This document shows positions 33,143-41,162 of a stretch of DNA of 64,000 nucleotides, in pieces. The notes under the pieces are model-generated. The model saw nothing but the letters and a program-made list of their open reading frames with translations, was not told where the DNA came from and made no database searches. The position numbers and the translations under genes are program-made. Origin of the DNA: Streptomyces sp. NRRL S-455 (GTDB taxonomy: Bacteria > Actinomycetota > Actinomycetes > Streptomycetales > Streptomycetaceae); contig NZ_JOCT01000025.1 of NCBI RefSeq assembly GCF_000717875.1, positions 47,115-111,114 on the forward strand. The letters are read 5' to 3'. Positions within the stretch are counted from its first letter, which is position 1. Each line of letters starts with the position of its first letter.

Positions 33143-34669
33143 GTGACTTCGCCTGCATCGACGGACAGCGTTCCGCCCCAGCTCAGCGCGGGGCCGCGCC
33201 CCGCGCCGGGGCCGGCCGCCGACGAGGGCCTGGCGCGGCGCCTGCGTGCGCTCGCCTGCACCGCGCCGCTGCACGACCTCGACGCGCGCAAGGCCAACCT
33301 CGCCGGCGAGTACTCGGTGTACGGCATGGCGGAGGTCGCCCTCGCGGCCATCGACCTCGTCACCCTGAACATGGACTTCGACACGGGCGCGGACCACGAC
33401 CAGATCGTCGCCCGCCTCGTCCCGCGCATCGCCGCCCAGGCACCGAGGCGCCCCGCCGCCGAGCACGAGCGGGTGGCCCGCTGGGTCCTGGAGAACCTGA
33501 TCAACGTCGGCAGCGTCGACCGCGGCTTCCGCGCGGTGTACGGCACATTCGGAGCGGACGGCACCTATGTGCGCCGCGACTACGACTTCAAGCTGATCGA
33601 GGAGGTCCCCGGCCCTGGTGGCACGGTGTACCTCCGCACGACGGACGAGGCGGTCAACGTCCTCGTCGGCGCCCTCGACACGGACGTCACCAGCGCGCAG
33701 ATCGCCGCCGAGGTCAAGCTGGAGGTGCTGATCAGCCGCGGCCGGCTCGCCGACGCCCAGCTCGCGGCCGAACAGGCCCGCTACCGCACCGTGCAGTACT
33801 CGGAGACCCTGCGCAGAGCCCTGGAGGCGACCCGGCGCAACGTGCGCGCGGTGGACTGGCTCAGCACCGTGCCCGACATGATCGCCGAGGCGCTGGAGCA
33901 CGTCGCCGACCGCTACCGCCACGAGAACGCGATCCTCACCAACATCCGCAAGGCCCGCGACGAGACCGAGGAGCCGGAGCACAAGCGCCGCGCGGCCGAG
34001 CTCGTCGACATCGTCAAGGACTGCATCCGCCGGCACACGCAGTTGCAGTCCCGGCTGCTCGAGGCCGGGCCGCTGTTCCGCGCCGAGCAGGACCGGCAGG
34101 CCTTCGCCGCTCCGACGGCCACCTCGGGAATCGACCTGTACGGCCATCTCGTCGCCCCGGTCCTGCCGCTGCCGCTGGAGCAGGCCGTCCGGGTCACGGA
34201 CGCCTTCTTCGGGCGCGGCACGGGCCTGCGCACGCCCGTGTCCGTCCGGGTCGGCGACCTCGTCGACCTACTGCTCACGCCGCCGGTGGAGCGGGAGCAC
34301 CTGGGCGTGGAGATGCCCGAGCCGGACCTCATCGCCACGCCCGACGACAGCCGGTTCAGCGAGGAGCAGATGGCCGTGGCGCAGGAGCTGCTCGATCTGC
34401 CCGCGGACGCGCCGAGGCGACTGTCCGGGCTGCTGGCCGAGGCCCGCCGGCTGGATCCCGAACTGCCGTACCTGGTGGCACTGCTGGCGGTGCACGCGGC
34501 CAGTCCGCCGGTCGGTACGGCTTATCGCCAGGGCGAGCAGAAGCTGCTGTTCGCCGTGGACGACGGGACCGAGCTCGACGATCCGGAGTTCGGCGGGGCC
34601 GACCTCATCGTCGGCACGGCACTGCTGGACGCGGCGGGGATGGCGGCGGACCGGACGGAAGCAGCATGA
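33143..34669 (+). CDS. Kleisin-like subunit of a condensin-type system (MukF/MksF/JetA-like)
   Basis: The 508-residue protein is mostly helical, with no enzyme motif. A first about 150 residues resemble a winged-helix region (AEVALAAIDLVTLNMDFDTGADHDQIVARLVPRIAAQ and a YVRRDYDFKLIEE strand). A long middle helical bundle follows (TVQYSETLRRALEATRRNVRAVDWLSTVPDMIAEALEHVADRYRHENAILTNIRKARDETEEPEHKRRAAELVDIVKDC). The C-terminal half is acidic. Size, helicity and position before a small winged-helix protein and an SMC-like ATPase match MukF/MksF or JetA, though primary similarity cannot be tested here. The start is GTG, probably leaderless. Confidence 0.7.
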   Translation: MTSPASTDSVPPQLSAGPRPAPGPAADEGLARRLRALACTAPLHDLDARKANLAGEYSVYGMAEVALAAIDLVTLNMDFDTGADHDQIVARLVPRIAAQAPRRPAAEHERVARWVLENLINVGSVDRGFRAVYGTFGADGTYVRRDYDFKLIEEVPGPGGTVYLRTTDEAVNVLVGALDTDVTSAQIAAEVKLEVLISRGRLADAQLAAEQARYRTVQYSETLRRALEATRRNVRAVDWLSTVPDMIAEALEHVADRYRHENAILTNIRKARDETEEPEHKRRAAELVDIVKDCIRRHTQLQSRLLEAGPLFRAEQDRQAFAAPTATSGIDLYGHLVAPVLPLPLEQAVRVTDAFFGRGTGLRTPVSVRVGDLVDLLLTPPVEREHLGVEMPEPDLIATPDDSRFSEEQMAVAQELLDLPADAPRRLSGLLAEARRLDPELPYLVALLAVHAASPPVGTAYRQGEQKLLFAVDDGTELDDPEFGGADLIVGTALLDAAGMAADRTEAA

Positions 34670-34704
34670 CCGAGCACCAGTGGAACAAGGAGCCCCGACC
34701 GTGA
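34666..34704 (+). CDS. 12-codon minigene bridging the first two cassette genes
   Basis: ATGA at 34666 overlaps the stop of the kleisin-like gene, and its own TGA overlaps the GTG start at 34701 (GTGA). The product would be MTEHQWNKEPRP. Its first codons (TGACCGAGCAC) are repeated at the start of the next gene, and it carries that gene's AAGGAG ribosome-binding site. It may simply keep ribosomes moving across the junction. Confidence 0.3.
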   Translation: MTEHQWNKEPRP

Positions 34705-35582
34705 CCGAGCACGTCGAGTGGAGTGAGCCGGAGGGCCCGGCACCGACGGCCACCGCCGCCGTCACTCCCGCCGACGCCGCCGACGCGGCGCGGCTCGTGT
34801 CCTTCGGGTTGCAGCCCAAGCTGCAGCCCGCCCGCGACCAGGAGTACGCGGACCTGCTGCGGCGCTACCGGGAGGACCCGCCGTTCGCGCGGCTCGCCGA
34901 CGCCGTGGCCACCGGTCTCGGGCTGATCGTGCTGGAGGTGTCCCCCCGCGCGGGCATGGCCGTGACCGCCGCCGAGGACTCGGTGTTCGCCGTCCGCATG
35001 GGCGACTACGCGCGTCGTACGTCCGCCGACGGCGGCGACCGGTTCCTGCACGGCCTCGCCCATCTCGCCGTCGCCGCCATGGCGTTCCCGCGCCCCGAGG
35101 ACCTCGCCGACGACGGCTACATCGGCCGCGTCACGGTCAACGGCGTCGACGCCTTCGTACGCCAGGCCTGCCGCCGCCTGGAGGAGCGGGCCGCCGAACA
35201 GGGCGAGATCACCGACCCGGCGACCGACGCGCCCGGCCTGGAGGCCGCCTGGCGGATCTGGGTGCGGCGCAGCTCGACCGGCGCCACCAAGGACGCCCGC
35301 CGGCTCGCCGGCTCGACCACCGGCATCGTCGCCAAGGCCCTCGCCTTCCTCACCGACTCCGGTTTCCTCCAGCGCACCGGCGACGACAGCGGCGGCACGT
35401 ACCGCACCACCGCCCGCTACCAGCTCCAGGTACGCGACATGGCCGGCAGCGCCGCCATGGCCGAGTTGCTGGAGCTCGGCGTCGTCCCGGTCACCGACGG
35501 CACGCCGACGCTGCTGCCCGCCGAGGAGAGCGACGACCTGGACCTGGTCGCCGACGCCGGGCTGCCCTTCCACTCCTCCTGA
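34701..35582 (+). CDS. Winged-helix accessory subunit (MukE/MksE/JetB-like)
   Basis: This is a 293-residue protein without enzyme motifs. The stretch WRIWVRRSSTGATKDARRLAGSTTGIVAKALAFLTDSGFLQRTGDDSGGTYRTTARYQLQVRDMAGSAAMAELLELGVVPV reads as a winged helix followed by the helical tail typical of MukE-type (KITE) subunits. The N-terminal segment (LLRRYREDPPFARLADAVATGLGLIVLEVS, then VAAMAFPRPEDLADDGYIGRVTVNGVDAFVRQACRRLEE) may be the other wing. It sits between a kleisin-like protein and an SMC-like ATPase. The GTG start has AAGGAG 8 nt upstream; a 37-bp gap separates it from the SMC gene. Confidence 0.7.
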   Translation: MTEHVEWSEPEGPAPTATAAVTPADAADAARLVSFGLQPKLQPARDQEYADLLRRYREDPPFARLADAVATGLGLIVLEVSPRAGMAVTAAEDSVFAVRMGDYARRTSADGGDRFLHGLAHLAVAAMAFPRPEDLADDGYIGRVTVNGVDAFVRQACRRLEERAAEQGEITDPATDAPGLEAAWRIWVRRSSTGATKDARRLAGSTTGIVAKALAFLTDSGFLQRTGDDSGGTYRTTARYQLQVRDMAGSAAMAELLELGVVPVTDGTPTLLPAEESDDLDLVADAGLPFHSS

Positions 35583-35619
35583 ACATCCCTTTTTCTGAGA
35601 AGGCTTACGAGAGTCCGCC

Positions 35620-38600
35620 ATGTACGAGCTGTCCCGGGTCCGCCTCTACTCCATCGGACCCGCCGGTGCGCGCTACGCCGACACCGTGCTTGACCTGCGC
35701 GGGGTGGGCGAGCCCGTCCCCGAGCCCGCCCCTGCGCAGGCGGAGTTCTTCGAGGAGGAGCCCGTCGGGCCGCCACGCCGGCCCGCGCCCGCGGGCGTGC
35801 TCTTCCTCGAGAACGGCGGCGGCAAGTCGGTCCTGCTCAAGCTGATCTTCTCGGTGATGCTGCCGGGACACCGGAACACGCTCGGCGGCGCCAGCTCCGG
35901 CGTGCTGCGCAAGTTCCTGCTCGCCGACGACTGCGGCCATGTCGCGCTGGAGTGGCAGCACGTACAGACCGGCGAGTGCGTCGTCGTCGGCAAGGTCAGC
36001 GAATGGCGCGGACGGCAGGTCTCAAACGACCCGCGGAAGTTCGCCGAGGCCTGGTACTCCTTCCGGCCCGGTCCCGGGCTGAGCCTCGACAACCTCCCCG
36101 TGGCCGAGGCCACCACCGTCCGGCCCCCGGCCGAGGGCCAGTCGGGCGCGCGCGGGCGGCGGCGCACCATGAAGGGCTTCCGCGACGCCCTGACGGAGGC
36201 GGGCAAGACGTACCCCCACCTGGAGGTCCACTGGGAGGAGATCCACGACCGCTGGATCGAACACCTCGGCGACCTCGGCCTCGACCCGGAACTCTTCCGC
36301 TACCAGCGGGAGATGAACGCCGACGAAGGTGAGGCCGCCGGCCTCTTCGCGGTCAAGAAGGACGCCGACTTCACCGACCTGCTGCTGCGCGCCGTCACCG
36401 ACACACGCGACACCGACGGGCTCGCCGACCTGGTCAGCGGCTTCGGCAACAAGCTGGGCCGACGCGCCGAGCTGATCGCCGAACGGGACTTCACCGCCGG
36501 GTCCGTGGACCTGCTCGGTCGGATCGTCGAGGCCGCCGAGGCCCGCACCCGCGCGCGTGACATCCACGCCGGAGCCGAGCGCCGGACCCGCACCCTGGCG
36601 CGCCGGCTGTCCGCGCGCGGTGTGCGGGAGCGGGTCCGGGCCGCCGACCTGGCCCAGCGGGTGACCGCCGCCGCGTACGCCGTCACCCACGCCGAGGCGG
36701 CCCGCGAGCGCAGCGCGCTGATCTCCGCCGAACTCGCCTACCGGCACGCCTCACTGGCCCTGGCCGCGGCCGAGAAGTCAGCCGCCGCCCAGAAACGCGA
36801 GCTCGCCGACGCCCGCACCCTGTACGCGGCCTGGCAGGCCGCCGAGGCCGTCCTGCGGCACCGCGCGGCCGCCGACCGCGTCGCCCGCGTGTCCGCCGCG
36901 ATCCAGGAGGCGGAGCGGGACGCCGCCCCCGCCCTGGCCGCCCGCTCCAAGGCCGCCGTCGACCTGGTACGGGCCCTGCACGCCGCCGCGGAGAAGGCCG
37001 AGAGCCACGCCAACGAGGAGGAGGAGCGCTCCGCCGCCCTCCAGGAGGTCAGCGACAGCGCCTACCGCGACTCCACGGCCGCCGCCACCCAGGCGCAGCG
37101 GGCCCGCAGCGAGGTCGGCCACCTGAAGCAGCGTCTCGCCGAGGTCGAGCAGGAGACCGCCGAGGCGGTCCGGGCCGGCTGGCTCGACGACAGCGCACCC
37201 GACGCCGACCCGGCCCGCGCGGCCCTCGCCGCCAGCGACGCCGAGAAGAGCGCCGTCGAGGCCTGGGACACCGCCCGCGAGGCGTCCCGCCGGGCGACCG
37301 AGCACGCACGCGAGGCCGCCGCCACCGAGACCCGCGCGGAACTGACCGCGGCCCGCGCGGCGGACGCGGCGACAGCCGCTGAGCGGTCCTACCAGGCCGA
37401 GCGCCGTACAGCCGAGGCGCTGGCGGGGGAGGAGCGGCTGGCAGAACTTCTCAGCCTGACACCGCGGACCCGCCCGGGCATCCCGCAGCCCCGCCACGGC
37501 ACGGACGGCGAGCAGCCCGCCCCGGCCGTCCCCGGCGAGCACGCACTCAGTCCCGAGGAACTCGACCGCTTCGCCGACGACCTGCGCGAACTGCTCGACG
37601 ACGCCGTCTCCTCCGCCGAACGCCAGCTGTTCGACCTGCGTACGGCAGCCGCCGACGACTCCCGGATCCTCGGTGCGCTCGGCGACGGCGGCCTGCTGCC
37701 GCCTGGCCCGGACGTCCTGGCCACGGTCGAGTTCCTGGGCGAGCACGGCATCCCCGCGCTGCCCGGCTGGCGTTACCTCGCACAAGCCGTCGACCCGGCC
37801 GACCACGCACGCGTGCTGGCCGCCCGGCCCGAACTCGTCGACGGCGTGATCATCACCGACCCGGACTCCCACGCCCGCGCCCGGGAGGCGCTGGGCGACG
37901 CCGCCCTGCTGCCGAGGTCCGCCGTGGCGGTCGGCACGGCCGCCGCCCTGCTCGCCCCGACCCCCGCCCCGGACACCGACAGCGGCGACGTGTTCCTCGT
38001 GCCGCCGAACCCGGCCATGCACGACGAGCACGCCGCCGACGAGGAGCGGCAGGCACTGCGGGCCCGGGCGGCCGAGCGCGACGAGGAGATCCGTACGCTC
38101 GCCGCACGGCTCGGCAAGGACCGGGAACTGGCCGCCCGGCTCGCCTCCTGGCGCTCCGGCTGCCCGGCCGGCCGACTGGCCGAGCTGGCCCAAGCGGCCC
38201 ATGACAGCCGCGAGTTCGCCGAGGAGTCTGAGGCCGAGCTGGCCGAGGCCCGCACCGCGCGGGCCGAAGCCGACGAGGCCGCCGCCGAGGCCGCGCACAT
38301 CCGGGACGAGCGGCAGGAGGCCGCCCAGAAGGCCCGCCGCTCCGCCGACGCCCTCGCCGGGCTCGCCTTCCGCCTGCGCGAGCGGGCCGGCTGGCAGGTG
38401 AAGCTGCGCGAACTGGCCGACGAGGCGGCCGAGTCCGAGGCGGCCGCCCAGGCGTGCCTGGAGCGGGCCCGGGCCGCAGACGAGGACCGGCGCGCCGCCC
38501 AGCGCGCCGCCGACGACGCCCGCCGCACCGCCCGCGCGCTGCGCGCCGAACGCTCCGAGATCGCGGGCGCCCCCGACGACGTACCCGAGGACGACGCCCA

Positions 38601-40257
38601 GACACCGAAGGCCTCCCTGCCCGCCCTGCGCGAGGCCTACCGGGCCGCCTCCCAGGTCTACGAGAAGGTCGGTGTGGGCGCTGACCTGCGGGCCGAACAG
38701 GCCCGCGCGGAGAGCGACGAGAGCGCGGCCCGCGCGGAGCTGGACCGGCTGAGCAACAAGGTCCGCACGCGCGCGGAGCAGCTCCTCGAATCCCCCGACG
38801 GCTCCGACGGTCCCAGCCGCCAGGCCGCCGCCGCCCGCGCCGAGGAGCTGGTGCAGCTCCTGGAAACCCGTATGTCGAGCGCGAGTGAACAGCTCGGGCG
38901 GCTGCGCGGCGAGGCCGAGCGGCACGCGCCCGAGGACGGTGACGCCCACACCGAACTCCCCGAGGACCTCCAGCCGCGTGACGCCGAGCACGCGCAGGCC
39001 CTGCTGCGCACCGCCACGGCCGAACTCGCATCCCACACCGAGGCCTTGACCCAGGCCCGCGAGGCGCACGCCGAACTCCTCGACGCCCACCGGGCCGCCG
39101 AGGACGCGGCGAGCGGTTTCGACGAGATCGCCGCGATGCTCCGCGACCTGCTGCGCGAGCACACCCCGGAGGAGGAGCAGGAGGAGCCCGAGCCGTACCC
39201 CGGCAGCCCGGAGGAGGCCCGGCAGTCGGCCGCCGAGGCCCGCCGCTCCCTGCGCGGCTGCGCCGCCGACCTGTCCGCCGCCGAGACCGCCGTCCGCGAG
39301 GCCAGCGACATCCTCGTCCGGCACGCCAACTCCACGCGCTACGAGCAGGTCCGCACCCCGGCACGCCAGCAGATCCGCGAACTGCCCGCCTCGGCGCTGC
39401 CCGAGCACGCCCAGAAGTGGGCGGACGCCTTCGCGCCCCGGCTCCGGGTGCTGACCGACGAGCTGGAGCAGCTGGAACGCAACCGCGACTCGATCGTGGA
39501 CCGGCTGCGCGGCCTGGTCGAGTCGGCCCTGGCCACCCTGCGCTCCGCCCAGCGGCTCTCCCGGCTGCCGGAGGGCCTCGGCGAGTGGTCCGGGCAGGAG
39601 TTCCTCCGCATCCGCTTCGAGGAGCCCGACCAGGCCACGCTCACCGAACGGCTCGGCGAGGTCATCGACGAGGCGACCCGCGCCGCCGTCAAGAAGAACT
39701 CCGACCTGCGCCGCGACGGCATGTCCCTGCTGCTGCGGGGTGTCGCCGCCGCGTTGCAGCCCAAGGGCGTCGCCGTGGAGATCCTCAAGCCCGACGCGGT
39801 GCTGCGCGCCGAGCGCGTCCCCGTCGGGCAGATGGGCGACGTGTTCTCCGGCGGCCAGCTCCTCACCGCGGCCATCGCGCTGTACTGCACCATGGCCGCG
39901 CTGCGGAGCAACGACCGGGGCCGCGACAAGCACCGGCATGCCGGGACGCTGTTCCTCGACAATCCGATCGGCCGCGCCAACGCCACCTACTTGCTGGAAC
40001 TCCAGCGGGCGGTGTCCGACGCCCTGGGCGTCCAGCTCCTCTACACCACCGGCTTGTTCGACACCACCGCGCTGGCCGAGTTCCCCCTCGTCATCCGCAT
40101 GCGCAACGACGCCGACCTGCGGGCCGGCCTCAAGTACATCAGCGTCGAGGAACATCTGCGGCCGGGCCTGCCCCAGCAGCCCCAAGCGGGAGAGGCGGTG
40201 CACAGCGAGATCACGGCGACCAGGATGTTCAAACGCCCCTCGCCGTCGGCGTCCTGA
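35620..40257 (+). CDS. SMC-like chromosome/plasmid-organising ATPase (MukB/MksB/JetC-like), 1545 residues
   Basis: N-terminal ATPase half: MYELSRVRLYSIGPAGARYAD, Walker A LENGGGKSVLLKLIF (residues about 64-71). From about 230 to 600 and 810 to 1270 lie long Ala/Glu/Arg-rich coiled coils. Residues about 610-810 form a globular hinge-like insert (LLPPGPDVLATVEFLGEHGIPALPGWRYLA and VDGVIITDPDSHAR). C-terminal half: signature VFSGGQLLTAAIAL (about 1407) and Walker B TLFLDNPIGRAN (about 1443). The residue after the Walker B Asp is Asn where SMC/Rad50 ATPases have the catalytic Glu. The cassette order kleisin, winged helix, SMC matches MukFEB/JetABC. No JetD topoisomerase-like nuclease follows: the next gene is a convergent membrane protein. 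Confidence 0.85.
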   Translation: MYELSRVRLYSIGPAGARYADTVLDLRGVGEPVPEPAPAQAEFFEEEPVGPPRRPAPAGVLFLENGGGKSVLLKLIFSVMLPGHRNTLGGASSGVLRKFLLADDCGHVALEWQHVQTGECVVVGKVSEWRGRQVSNDPRKFAEAWYSFRPGPGLSLDNLPVAEATTVRPPAEGQSGARGRRRTMKGFRDALTEAGKTYPHLEVHWEEIHDRWIEHLGDLGLDPELFRYQREMNADEGEAAGLFAVKKDADFTDLLLRAVTDTRDTDGLADLVSGFGNKLGRRAELIAERDFTAGSVDLLGRIVEAAEARTRARDIHAGAERRTRTLARRLSARGVRERVRAADLAQRVTAAAYAVTHAEAARERSALISAELAYRHASLALAAAEKSAAAQKRELADARTLYAAWQAAEAVLRHRAAADRVARVSAAIQEAERDAAPALAARSKAAVDLVRALHAAAEKAESHANEEEERSAALQEVSDSAYRDSTAAATQAQRARSEVGHLKQRLAEVEQETAEAVRAGWLDDSAPDADPARAALAASDAEKSAVEAWDTAREASRRATEHAREAAATETRAELTAARAADAATAAERSYQAERRTAEALAGEERLAELLSLTPRTRPGIPQPRHGTDGEQPAPAVPGEHALSPEELDRFADDLRELLDDAVSSAERQLFDLRTAAADDSRILGALGDGGLLPPGPDVLATVEFLGEHGIPALPGWRYLAQAVDPADHARVLAARPELVDGVIITDPDSHARAREALGDAALLPRSAVAVGTAAALLAPTPAPDTDSGDVFLVPPNPAMHDEHAADEERQALRARAAERDEEIRTLAARLGKDRELAARLASWRSGCPAGRLAELAQAAHDSREFAEESEAELAEARTARAEADEAAAEAAHIRDERQEAAQKARRSADALAGLAFRLRERAGWQVKLRELADEAAESEAAAQACLERARAADEDRRAAQRAADDARRTARALRAERSEIAGAPDDVPEDDAQTPKASLPALREAYRAASQVYEKVGVGADLRAEQARAESDESAARAELDRLSNKVRTRAEQLLESPDGSDGPSRQAAAARAEELVQLLETRMSSASEQLGRLRGEAERHAPEDGDAHTELPEDLQPRDAEHAQALLRTATAELASHTEALTQAREAHAELLDAHRAAEDAASGFDEIAAMLRDLLREHTPEEEQEEPEPYPGSPEEARQSAAEARRSLRGCAADLSAAETAVREASDILVRHANSTRYEQVRTPARQQIRELPASALPEHAQKWADAFAPRLRVLTDELEQLERNRDSIVDRLRGLVESALATLRSAQRLSRLPEGLGEWSGQEFLRIRFEEPDQATLTERLGEVIDEATRAAVKKNSDLRRDGMSLLLRGVAAALQPKGVAVEILKPDAVLRAERVPVGQMGDVFSGGQLLTAAIALYCTMAALRSNDRGRDKHRHAGTLFLDNPIGRANATYLLELQRAVSDALGVQLLYTTGLFDTTALAEFPLVIRMRNDADLRAGLKYISVEEHLRPGLPQQPQAGEAVHSEITATRMFKRPSPSAS

Positions 40258-40286
40258 CGGGCGCCCACAGGCGCCCTACGTGCTCC

Positions 40287-40739
40287 TCACGGGTGGGACA
40301 GCTGCCCGGCACCGCCCCGGCGGCGTATCCGCTCCCGCGCCCGTTCGTCCGCGCGCGCCCGCCGTCGGGCACGGCGCCGCTCGCGTCGCAGGGCCCGGGC
40401 CGTGCTGCTCGGCACGGACACCACGCCATGGCGCTGGTTCCACACCTGGCGCGTCACCCATACGTCGAGCACACCCCACGTCGCCACGATGGTGCTGACC
40501 ACGCTGCTGATCACCAGGGGCAGGGCCAGCCAGGAGCCGGCCATCGTGCACAGGAAGGCCGCCACGGCCTGGACCAGCGTCAGGGCGATGATGAGTACCG
40601 CCCGCACGGCAGCCGTCCTCACCGGATCCGGCAGCCTGCGCCGCCGCGCGGGCTCCTCCACCCACAAGGGCCGGTTGTACCGCTGCTCGTGCGGGTCTCG
40701 CGCCCTTCCGGGCGTCTCGTACCGCTCCGCCGTGCCCAT
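40287..40739 (-). CDS. Small integral membrane protein with basic tails
   Basis: The 150-residue protein has two to three hydrophobic helices in the middle (AVRAVLIIALTLVQAVAAFLCTMAGSWLALPLVISSVVSTIVATWGVLDVWV). Its N-terminal tail is polar, and its C-terminal tail (ALRRERRRARRRARADERARERIRRR) is strongly Arg-rich, likely cytoplasmic. No family is recognised. It converges on the SMC-like gene with 29 bp between stops, and is therefore not part of that operon. The ATG at 40739 is preferred, with GGAAGG upstream; a GTG at 40757 would add six residues. Confidence 0.72.
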   Translation of the reverse strand: MGTAERYETPGRARDPHEQRYNRPLWVEEPARRRRLPDPVRTAAVRAVLIIALTLVQAVAAFLCTMAGSWLALPLVISSVVSTIVATWGVLDVWVTRQVWNQRHGVVSVPSSTARALRRERRRARRRARADERARERIRRRGGAGQLSHP

Positions 40740-41162
40740 CACCCTGTCACCTTCCACCGCCAGCAGACCGCTCTCGCTCGCATCCGAAGACCCGCGCTCC
40801 CCAGTGGCTGCCCGGCTTGCGCTGTATTACGCCGCCCAAGTGCGGGATGCGGCTCCTGTGGCCGATTCCGCCCCCGTTTCCTGTAGGGAAGGACGAGCGA
40901 CCCACCACGAAGATTCCCAGAGAACGAAAAATTTCAGCCAACCACCCAAGCAGGCAACGGAGGTTGGCCGGTGCGGCCACCATCGATTTCGGGGAGACAA
41001 CTCCCGCAATGCCCGGACAACTCGGCATGCCCGTTCAGTGGCGCGGAAGTTCACGTTCCGGACCGGTCTTCGAGTTCCCTGTTCGTCGGTAGTAGGCTCG
41101 CGCCGTTTGTTGACGCACATGTGTACCCCCGGTGGCCCCGGGGGCCCGAGCTGGGGGAGGCC
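40740..41162. other. Divergent promoter region between the small membrane gene and the conservon
   Basis: These 423 bp contain no supported protein gene. A -10-like TAGGCT (41093-41098) lies 65 bp before the cvnA start. The AT-rich run GAGAACGAAAAATTTCAG (40920-40937) is unusual for this genome and may belong to the minus-strand promoter. A GGGGG-type ribosome-binding site closes the region. Confidence 0.5.

Noticed and set aside
36778..40203. 1141-codon minus-strand open frame opposite the SMC-like gene
   Set aside because: The plus-strand frame has clear Walker A, signature and Walker B motifs. The antisense frame is low-complexity Gly/Leu/Arg with no motif.
33143..40257. A complete Wadjet (JetABCD) defence operon
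   Set aside because: JetA, JetB and JetC-like proteins are plausible, but no JetD-type nuclease gene lies on either side: a GntR regulator on the left and a convergent membrane protein on the right.
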